64,000 nucleotides of DNA from Symsagittifera roscoffensis (Eukaryota > Xenacoelomorpha > Acoela > Convolutidae): assembly GCF_963678635.1 (NCBI RefSeq), contig NC_087064.1, positions 11,704,819 through 11,768,818 on the forward strand, given 5' to 3'. The position numbers were made by a program, and so were the translations under genes. The notes beneath the pieces are model-generated. The model made no database searches. It worked only from the letters and a program-made list of their open reading frames with translations, and had not been told where the DNA came from. Below are positions 55,677 through 64,000 of the stretch, piece after piece. How positions within the stretch are numbered: position 1 is the stretch's first letter; every line of letters starts with the position of its first letter.

Positions 55677-56201
55677 TCACATTGTCCGTTTATTATGAAA
55701 ACTGACATGCAGACTAATTAGGCCGCGACAAACATCTTTGGTCTTCATAATAACCCTTGCAAAACCACTCGCTAGTCTATTAAATTGATGCTGGTGTGAG
55801 GTGGGGAAAAAAGGAAAAACAGTCAAGTATTCTTCCAACAGCAAAACCGCACTTTTGTCTAGTGCAAGCATACTCGCTCGCATCTGGATCGATGCCCATA
55901 CGCAGTCAGTTTTTCTAAAATCTGTCTGAATAAAAAACCCCGGGCATAAAAAACCCCGGGCATTTATGTTCCTCACTTTCTTCCAAAGTCGCAACAATAA
56001 GTGGTAATTCGACTGTTCATTGTGGAACACACACCTGTGTGGTGCATTTGTGACGTTAGATCTACACTTTTTGCGACAGCGAGGGTTAGTTTGATCGATT
56101 GGAATACTTGATATTATAGTTCGAATATTTTGAAAAAAATAAATTAATAAAAAGCCGATTCCTATCAATGCTAAACGTTTTGCAACTATTTTTTTTCGCA
56201 T
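55677..56201 (-). CDS. Nested opposite-strand gene: small membrane-anchored or secreted protein
   Basis: An ORF of 174 codons begins MRKKIVAKRLALIGIGFLLI with a basic cytosolic tail and a hydrophobic segment (residues 9-24), fitting a type II anchor or an uncleaved signal. It continues with cysteine-containing polar sequence and a possible N-glycosylation site (NVT, residues 49-51). A 51-nt in-frame stretch bounded by gtgagg (from 55976) and ttattcag (to 55926) looks like a mini-intron, so the product may be 157 residues (exons 56201-55977 and 55925-55677). AATAAA follows the stop. The second half is helical in pattern (ALDKSAVLLLEEYL, FNRLASGFARVIMKTKDVC). No family recognised. It lies wholly inside a calpain intron on the other strand. 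Confidence 0.5.
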   Translation of the reverse strand: MRKKIVAKRLALIGIGFLLIYFFQNIRTIISSIPIDQTNPRCRKKCRSNVTNAPHRCVFHNEQSNYHLLLRLWKKVRNINARGFLCPGFFIQTDFRKTDCVWASIQMRASMLALDKSAVLLLEEYLTVFPFFPTSHQHQFNRLASGFARVIMKTKDVCRGLISLHVSFHNKRTM

Positions 56202-56367
56202 GACTCCTTGAAATTTTTAAGGAACCTTTTAAAAACTAAAACACATTTTTCAAGATGAGAAGTATACTCAGCTTTGCAGATTCATTCTTGTTTGTTTTCT
56301 TTTCCTCAAATTTTCAAAATACCTAAAGAAAAGAAAAGCTATTTGTTATTTGTTCGTTCGCCTGCAG

Positions 56368-56554
56368 ACTGTTCGGGTGCTATGAGGCCCTGATGGGGGG
56401 CTCGATTGAGGAGGGGCTGGCTGACTTCACGGGGGGCATCACAGAACAAGTGGAACTGCATGGGGAGGGGGCGGAGCAGAGTAGTGTGGATGAACTGTAC
56501 ACTATAGTGAAGAAGGCATTCAACAGGAGGTCGCTTATGGGCTGCTCCATACCG
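56368..56554 (+). CDS. Calpain protease core exon 5 (single copy)
   Basis: After acceptor tcgcctgcag one base completes Lys, then the exon encodes LFGCYEALMGGSIEEGLADF, TGGITEQVEL and on to SLMGCSIP at donor ccg|gtatga, phase 0. This matches the calpain stretch AKL.G.YEAL.GG....L.DFTGG.SE, which continues the core toward the catalytic His. It follows exon 4 of either block in frame. The next exon, expected to carry the His (G.HAY.V type motif), is not in the window. Confidence 0.92.
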
Positions 56555-56574
56555 GTATGATAAGTGGCAAAAAG

Positions 56575-57120
56575 TTGCAACAGACAAAATTAGTTATAGT
56601 TAATGTCAAATTGTTGGCAAAATCGGTGCGACCTTGAGCAATTTAATCAGTCAAAAGTTGGTTGTTTTTATCCCTCTAAAATTTTGTTGAGCAGTATAAG
56701 ACGCTAATTTTGAAATAGCTTGCTCATTGTTTCGTTAGAATAAGCATAGTTTTTGATTGAATAAAAAAGTCAAAACGATCCATTTAAAAGGTAGAATTTT
56801 GGCACCGAAATTCCCGACATTAACTGCAACATAACAATTAAGGTACAATTCTGAGCAGTTTTTGTTCTCACAATTTTTCGTCAAATTTCAACCCAAAATC
56901 AGAAAAAAAAACCGCGTTCAAAGTTTGAAGTTTTGTTTTATTTTGTCCGGATAATTTAATTCAGCACAACTGTTTGTAGCAAAAATTTACAGACTGAAAA
57001 AATTCAAAACAGCAAATGATCAGCCTCAAAAAAATTTTATGTAAAAGCTAATTTCTCAGAAAAAATTCAGGTCCCAAGGTTGCTGAAAAAATGAAACTTC
57101 ATGCAAATATTGTTTGAAGG
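56575..57120 (+). repeat. Family G repeat (mariner-related) copy in calpain intron 5
   Basis: The words aaaacgatccatttaaaagg, 'ttttggcaccgaaatt', 'ttttgtccggataatttaat' and tcagcacaactg are recognisable versions of the foldback MITE arms at 22770-23463. The order recurs three more times downstream. Confidence 0.55.
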
Positions 57121-59330
57121 TGGCCGATTGCTCACTTTGTTTTTTTTCTCTGTTGCAAATTTGCAACCCTTTGTAAAAGATGAACTTAAGTAAAGCAGGC
57201 AAAAAAGAAGGAGAGGAAATTTCCCATCCAATACTTACGTAGATTTCAATACCCTACTACTGATCATTCAGGAGAAAAGAGTGAAGAAAATTTGTTTGAC
57301 GAGCAAAAACGGAAAATAGATTTTAATCCACTGAAGACGCAAAAATGAAGACGCAAAAATAAAATTTAAAAATCAACTCATCTTCTTAGGTCTATTTTTT
57401 AAATTTTGCAACTCGATTGGTTTTCTCTGCTTGATAGCAAATAAAATTGATGACTTAACTGGAGTTTAGGTATGATAGAAAAATGTTGGGCAAAATAACG
57501 TGAATTTTGGTCAAAATAATGCGATTTTCCTAGAATTAGCTAAAGTACCTTGTTTTTATATAATTGTCTTTTTTTCATTTGATAGTAAAAAAATATCATT
57601 TTCATTATATCAAATTCCAGTTCTTTTCTTGGAAACAAATGTTGAACGTTTTGTGCAAATTTTGGAGTTAAAGCCTTCAAAAAACTTTTTAAGCTGAATA
57701 ATAGGCTAACGTTGATATAACTTGCTCATCAATTGACTCCTTACAAAAAGTTTATTTTTTATTGACAAAAAAATCAAAACGACCCATTTTTAGTGTAATG
57801 TTTTGGCATCAAAATTTGCTAAATTATATGCACCCTTAGAATTTTGGTGAAAATTCAGAAAACTTTGTTTCTCTTATTTGTTGATCTGTTCTCAACCCAT
57901 ACAAGAAAACTGCGTTTAAAATTTGTCCGGATAACCTAATTCAGCACGACTTAACATAGCAAGAGTTTACAGACTGAAAAAAATTAAAACTGCCAAAAAA
58001 TCATTCGATTTTATTTTGGCACGCAACGGCTGATTTTTCAGAAAAAAAGCATGTCTCAAAGATACTGGAAATTTAAAAAATTCTTACAAAATTTGTTCAA
58101 AAGCTCTCTGTTGAAGGTGAAATTTGCATTCCTTGGTAAAAGATTAAAAAAGCAGTGCAGGTAGGTATGAAGAATAAATATTTTTCAACCCAGCGCTCAC
58201 GAAGATTTCATTTCCCGACCACTGATCATTCAGGATAAATGAGCAAAAAAAACTTGTTTGACTACAACAAACGATAATATAGATCAATCATCATAATAAT
58301 ATTAATTTTTTATGCTGGGCAAAACCGAAAAACAATAAAATAAATTCGAAAAAACGGAAAAAAATGGTGTTTCTTTGAACTTTTGCATTTTTTGATATTC
58401 TATTGCTGATAGCAACAGAATTCGATGAATTTCCTAGAAATTAGGTTTGATTAAAAAATCTTCGGGCAAAAAAACGTAAACAATGGCCTATGTTTGAGCT
58501 GATCATTTCATAGAAACAACTATAGTACCTTGTTTTCGTAAAATGAAATTTATTTCCATTTGATAGCCAAAATAAATGTCGTTTTTTTAAAAACAAAATT
58601 CCAATTTTTGGCTTGAAAGTATGTTTTAAAGATTTTGCGTAAAATTTGGAGGCAAACCCTCCCAAAACATTGTTAAGCTGTATAAGAGGCAAAACTTGAT
58701 GGAACTTTTAGTGTAATGTTTTGGCACCAAAACTTGCTAAAGAGTTTTGGCAAAACTCTAAGACATTTTGGTTGATCCTAACCCATATTAAAAAACCGTT
58801 TAAAATTTCAAATTTTGTTTAGTTTTTTTCTTCGAATAATTCATTTCTGCACGATTTACAGACTGAAATAGCAAAAATTTACAGACTGAAATAGATTAAA
58901 ACAGTAAATGACTTAATTGAAAAAATTCTTGGCTGCAACGGCTAAATTTTTAGAAAAAAACTATGTCTCACGTCTTCTGAAAAATTGCAAAATATAAGAA
59001 AATAGTGCCATGAGGTATGAAGAATAACTAGTTTTCATTCCAATACTCACATGGGTTTCAATCCCCTACCACTGATCATTCAGGATAAAATGATGAAAAA
59101 AACTTGTTTGACTGCTAAAAAAGTTGTTTGACTGATTTTTCTTTATTTTTCTGGATATGGAATTTAAGTTATACATCAAGTGCAACACTCAAAATGCAAC
59201 AACAGTAAAGCAAAAAACCAAAAAATCTTTGTCTGTCTTTTTCTTAATTTTAGCTTCGAATTGACATTCTGTGGTTGATAACAACAGATTTTGATGACTT
59301 ACCTTGAAATTTCATTAAAAAACTTTTTGG
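57121..59330. repeat. 2,210-bp direct tandem duplication, copy 1
   Basis: The unit begins tggccgattgctcactttg and ends ttaaaaaactttttgg. The next base starts an apparently identical copy. Inside the unit, diverged ~860-960-bp subunits can be seen (anchor actgatcattcagga at about 57258, 58218 and 59077), so a higher-order repeat is forming. Open frames inside it (for example 57500-57697) are present twice and lack splice support. Confidence 0.95.
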
Positions 59331-61540
59331 TGGCCGATTGCTCACTTTGTTTTTTTTCTCTGTTGCAAATTTGCAACCCTTTGTAAAAGATGAACTTAAG
59401 TAAAGCAGGCAAAAAAGAAGGAGAGGAAATTTCCCATCCAATACTTACGTAGATTTCAATACCCTACTACTGATCATTCAGGAGAAAAGAGTGAAGAAAA
59501 TTTGTTTGACGAGCAAAAACGGAAAATAGATTTTAATCCACTGAAGACGCAAAAATGAAGACGCAAAAATAAAATTTAAAAATCAACTCATCTTCTTAGG
59601 TCTATTTTTTAAATTTTGCAACTCGATTGGTTTTCTCTGCTTGATAGCAAATAAAATTGATGACTTAACTGGAGTTTAGGTATGATAGAAAAATGTTGGG
59701 CAAAATAACGTGAATTTTGGTCAAAATAATGCGATTTTCCTAGAATTAGCTAAAGTACCTTGTTTTTATATAATTGTCTTTTTTTCATTTGATAGTAAAA
59801 AAATATCATTTTCATTATATCAAATTCCAGTTCTTTTCTTGGAAACAAATGTTGAACGTTTTGTGCAAATTTTGGAGTTAAAGCCTTCAAAAAACTTTTT
59901 AAGCTGAATAATAGGCTAACGTTGATATAACTTGCTCATCAATTGACTCCTTACAAAAAGTTTATTTTTTATTGACAAAAAAATCAAAACGACCCATTTT
60001 TAGTGTAATGTTTTGGCATCAAAATTTGCTAAATTATATGCACCCTTAGAATTTTGGTGAAAATTCAGAAAACTTTGTTTCTCTTATTTGTTGATCTGTT
60101 CTCAACCCATACAAGAAAACTGCGTTTAAAATTTGTCCGGATAACCTAATTCAGCACGACTTAACATAGCAAGAGTTTACAGACTGAAAAAAATTAAAAC
60201 TGCCAAAAAATCATTCGATTTTATTTTGGCACGCAACGGCTGATTTTTCAGAAAAAAAGCATGTCTCAAAGATACTGGAAATTTAAAAAATTCTTACAAA
60301 ATTTGTTCAAAAGCTCTCTGTTGAAGGTGAAATTTGCATTCCTTGGTAAAAGATTAAAAAAGCAGTGCAGGTAGGTATGAAGAATAAATATTTTTCAACC
60401 CAGCGCTCACGAAGATTTCATTTCCCGACCACTGATCATTCAGGATAAATGAGCAAAAAAAACTTGTTTGACTACAACAAACGATAATATAGATCAATCA
60501 TCATAATAATATTAATTTTTTATGCTGGGCAAAACCGAAAAACAATAAAATAAATTCGAAAAAACGGAAAAAAATGGTGTTTCTTTGAACTTTTGCATTT
60601 TTTGATATTCTATTGCTGATAGCAACAGAATTCGATGAATTTCCTAGAAATTAGGTTTGATTAAAAAATCTTCGGGCAAAAAAACGTAAACAATGGCCTA
60701 TGTTTGAGCTGATCATTTCATAGAAACAACTATAGTACCTTGTTTTCGTAAAATGAAATTTATTTCCATTTGATAGCCAAAATAAATGTCGTTTTTTTAA
60801 AAACAAAATTCCAATTTTTGGCTTGAAAGTATGTTTTAAAGATTTTGCGTAAAATTTGGAGGCAAACCCTCCCAAAACATTGTTAAGCTGTATAAGAGGC
60901 AAAACTTGATGGAACTTTTAGTGTAATGTTTTGGCACCAAAACTTGCTAAAGAGTTTTGGCAAAACTCTAAGACATTTTGGTTGATCCTAACCCATATTA
61001 AAAAACCGTTTAAAATTTCAAATTTTGTTTAGTTTTTTTCTTCGAATAATTCATTTCTGCACGATTTACAGACTGAAATAGCAAAAATTTACAGACTGAA
61101 ATAGATTAAAACAGTAAATGACTTAATTGAAAAAATTCTTGGCTGCAACGGCTAAATTTTTAGAAAAAAACTATGTCTCACGTCTTCTGAAAAATTGCAA
61201 AATATAAGAAAATAGTGCCATGAGGTATGAAGAATAACTAGTTTTCATTCCAATACTCACATGGGTTTCAATCCCCTACCACTGATCATTCAGGATAAAA
61301 TGATGAAAAAAACTTGTTTGACTGCTAAAAAAGTTGTTTGACTGATTTTTCTTTATTTTTCTGGATATGGAATTTAAGTTATACATCAAGTGCAACACTC
61401 AAAATGCAACAACAGTAAAGCAAAAAACCAAAAAATCTTTGTCTGTCTTTTTCTTAATTTTAGCTTCGAATTGACATTCTGTGGTTGATAACAACAGATT
61501 TTGATGACTTACCTTGAAATTTCATTAAAAAACTTTTTGG
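59331..61540. repeat. 2,210-bp direct tandem duplication, copy 2
   Basis: The exact-offset copy (2,210 bp) of 57121-59330; I found no difference by eye. The right junction (aactttttgg|gaaaaaagtt) against the left one (tttgaagg|tggccg) shows only a GG in common at the breakpoint, pointing to a non-homologous or replication-slippage origin. Confidence 0.95.
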
Positions 61541-61855
61541 GAAAAAAGTTATAAATTATGGCCTATGTTTTAGTTGATCTTTTCAAAGAAATAACCATAA
61601 TACCTTGTTTTTCTATAAATAATATTGGTTTTTCTTATTAGTAGCTAAAAGATGTTGTTTTTTTACATCAATTTCGAAATCTTTGCTTGGAACTACGCTG
61701 TGCGTCACATTGTTTTATACCATCTTAATTTATGTAATTTCATCAATTCAACGCAAAAGTAAACCAAATTTTTTCGCACCACTTCGGTAATGTTCAAAAA
61801 AAATTAGTAAGAAACTTTAATTCAAATTCTCGTAACACATGATAATAAACGACTA
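61541..61855. other. Mariner-flanking repeat DNA
   Basis: Diverged family G words (gttataaattatggcctatg, ttagttgatcttttcaaag) lead up to the 3' end of the decayed transposase. No gene. Confidence 0.4.
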
Positions 61856-62795
61856 TGCAGCGATGAGAATAGAGTTTTAACATATTCAGAAGTATGCGAG
61901 TTCATGTGATCTACGGCTTCAAAAACTCTTTCTTCCAGTTCTCGTTTGTCTTTCGGTTGCGGACAATCAAAATTTCTTGACCTCAACAAGCCTTAAACGT
62001 TTTCTATAATGTTATAATGATGAGGTCCGGGCTCCTGCTGGGCCAAGCTAGAAGATCAATTCCCGTCTCCTCAAAAAAATCCGTACTTTTTTTTTGAAAC
62101 AAGAATACTGCAATTGATCATCGGGGAGAGTGTCTCTCATTAAAGGGATGGCAACGTCTTTCATAAGCTTGATATAGGTGCCCAAACTTATTCGACCAGA
62201 TAACATTTTGATTAAAATGTGACCGGTCGAAAAAATGATACCCGAGAATATTAGGGAACCACCCCCACATTGACGTTGATTGAGGCACACTTGATAATTT
62301 TCCTCCATCCAGGAACACCAGTTGTCGGGTCCGTCTAGGTTAGATTTTTTTTCATCCGTAAAGACGACTTCATCCCAGTTTTTTTGGTTTAGTCAACCAT
62401 CCAGTGCAGAGGCGTACTCGATTTTCTTTCTGCATTTTGGTCAAAACAATCGTAAGCTTTGCATTTTTGTACCTATACCTCATTCCTGATAAGGCCCGAT
62501 GAACCGTTCTTTTGCTGATTTTGGGGGCTGTCTCCCTCAGGACTTTTGAGGCTGTCAATCTTTTTTTGCGTTTTTTCAGTAGAGCAATGCATCGTTTTTT
62601 ACACAGTTTTTTGAAACCAAGGGTCACTTGCTTGGGTTCCCGCTTTGCTTTCACTCTTGCGTAGTCATTCTTGATCATACACTGGACTGTTGATTTTGGT
62701 AAATTCAGTGCTTGACTGATTCGGCAATTTGAAAAACCATTTGCATGTTTTTCTTTCGCTATTTCGATAATCTCGCGTGAGTGCATGTCAAACAC
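61856..62795 (-). pseudogene. Decayed Tc1/mariner transposase
   Basis: Read on the minus strand: an N-terminal helix-turn-helix region (ISQALNLPKSTVQCMIK), a basic linker ending in a second HTH-like stretch (RTVHRALSGMRYRYKNAK), then after a frameshift near 62370-62400 the catalytic-core start (DEVVFTDEKKSNLDGPDNW, with the first Asp), the QCGGGSLIFSGII segment, and beyond further frameshifts the PDL..NIIENV motif (about 62010) with a stop where Trp is usual. The middle Asp region (QLQY..) is scrambled. Several frameshifts and stops mean it is inactive. The family cuts and pastes at TA. Repeats around it share sequence with the TA-flanked MITE at 22770-23463. Confidence 0.88.
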
Positions 62796-64000
62796 TGACT
62801 TTCAATCATATTAGGACAGGTACCTGCTATATCAATCGTAAACAGAACCATTTGCGCGCAATTCGTGACATTTTTCAACAAAACCCTTCGGGTACGAAAA
62901 AATTTGGCCAACTTTTGTCTTATAACAAGTGTTTACCATGTATTAAGGTGGTACGAAAAATTATGACGCGGAGTGTGTATTTAAACATTTTGCGCAAATT
63001 CTGGAGGTTTTACCCTTCTGAAACTTTGTCGAGCTGTATAAGAGGCTAACTTTGATTTTTCTTGCTCATCATTTGACTCATTACAAAACGTGTATTTTTT
63101 ATTGACTTATAAAATCAAAACGACCCATTCTAAGGCAAAGTTTTGGCACCAAAATTTGCAAAACGAATTGAACCATTTTATTGACATTCTCTGGATAATA
63201 GCAACAGAATTTGATGACTTAACTGGTAATTAAACTTAATAGAAAAAGTTTTTGGGCAAAAAACAAAAAAATGGCCTATGTTTTAGTTGATAATGTCAAA
63301 GAACTAACTATAGTACCTTTTTTCAATCATAGTACCTTTTTTCAATCATAATACCTTTTTTACAAACTATTTTTCTTCGGATCAAAACTGGGTTACGCTC
63401 GCTGATTTCAGGCTTAATTAACTTTCAAGCTTATCAAAAAAATCAATTTTAGTTGATAATCAAATAAAATTTAATTGCTAAAATGTGATCAAACTTGCTT
63501 CAAAAGTGTATGTTTCTATGATTTCACAGTTTCTATAACTATTTTTATTTTAAGGAAAGCGTTAGTGAACTTTTTGATGATGCGTTTTCAAGTTGCCCAG
63601 TAAATAAATGAAAAAATTTCATAATTGCTTCGCTCGAACTCTGATAAGGTGGAAAGATGATACATCCTGATTGCAGCTTTTAAGCTCAATTCGCGAGTTT
63701 TCAAATGTATGTCAAAATTGTAGCAAATAGTTTTCTGAAAATCAAGTACCAAAAAATTGTCATTAAACTTTTAATTTTTATTTGGAAAAACCCCTCAATA
63801 GAGTCTCTCAATATGTTCTTCGACATTTCACTGTTGAGTTGCTGTCTCTTTTTTTTTTATTTGAGTAAATTGTCAGTTTTAGCGGCAAATAAACCCCGTT
63901 TTTTCTCGAAACTCCAAAATGGGAGCTGGGCGTTATTTTCCTTGAATTACATTTGGTTCGAGTCTAATTAGAAACTGTTTTTAAGTTTGGATCCATGAGG
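62796..64000 (+). repeat. Family G repeat flank and unassigned calpain intron
   Basis: 62990-63310 repeats the tttgtcgagctgtataagag, 'aaaacgacccatt', 'ttttggcaccaaaatttgc' and 'atggcctatgttttagttg' words of family G. At 63309-63365 a ~21-bp unit (atagtaccttttttcaatc) is repeated three times. 63400-64000 shows no exon, so the remaining calpain exons lie beyond the window. Confidence 0.45.

Noticed and set aside
57500-60902. Paired ORFs (57500/59710 and 58441/60651)
   Set aside because: Identical only because they lie in the two copies of the 2,210-bp repeat; composition is F/K/L-rich and there are no splice signals.

Overview
The window is nuclear DNA from an animal, most likely an invertebrate. 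It is A+T-rich (roughly two thirds by eye), its genes are split by GT...AG introns, and its introns and flanks are packed with transposable elements and degenerate repeats. There is no prokaryotic gene organisation. I cannot name the phylum from sequence alone.

Layout. (1) 1-13.2 kb is mostly repeats. It also holds a candidate minus-strand three-exon gene for a small secreted protein (3958 down to 1276) and two well-spliced but unidentified minus-strand exons at 12.4-12.6 kb. (2) 13,244-35,136 (+) is a complete Rbfox (Fox-1 family) splicing regulator in ten coding exons. Exon phases join without conflict into an 825-residue product with one RRM, long Q/N/S-rich and Ala-rich flanks, and the family C-terminus RFAPY. 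The RRM is split across a 54-nt and a 93-nt exon, both phase 0, as I recall for vertebrate RBFOX genes. (3) 35.1-40.8 kb holds the presumed Rbfox 3'UTR and more repeats. (4) 40.8-64 kb (+) is part of a calpain cysteine protease gene. A 7.1-kb block carrying four protease-core exons, including the catalytic Cys, is present twice in direct tandem (40,762-47,866 and 47,867-54,931). A single fifth exon follows at 56,368-56,554, and the rest of the gene lies beyond the window. The intron between block 2 and exon 5 carries a compact opposite-strand ORF with an N-terminal membrane segment and a poly(A) signal just after the stop. Downstream lie a second tandem duplication (2,210 bp, 57,121-61,540) and a decayed Tc1/mariner transposase.

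Mobile DNA. Families visible by internal comparison are: two tRNA-headed SINE-like families that share a 3' palindromic tail (GCGAAGC..GCTTCGC then CTCTGTGT, about 14 copies); a third, more classical tRNA-derived SINE; dispersed elements built from diverged ~160-bp tandem units; a ~450-bp dispersed family; hAT-type MITEs with 8-bp target duplications, one nested in another repeat whose empty site is seen twice elsewhere in the window; several foldback (long inverted repeat) elements, one flanked by TA and related to the repeats around the mariner transposase; and an 89-bp minisatellite.

The two main genes have no evident functional link. Rbfox proteins control alternative splicing by binding (U)GCAUG. 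This gene carries such hexamers inside and around its own RRM exon 4 and just upstream of exon 7, which suggests autoregulation. The most unusual structural finding is the duplicated calpain catalytic exon block.
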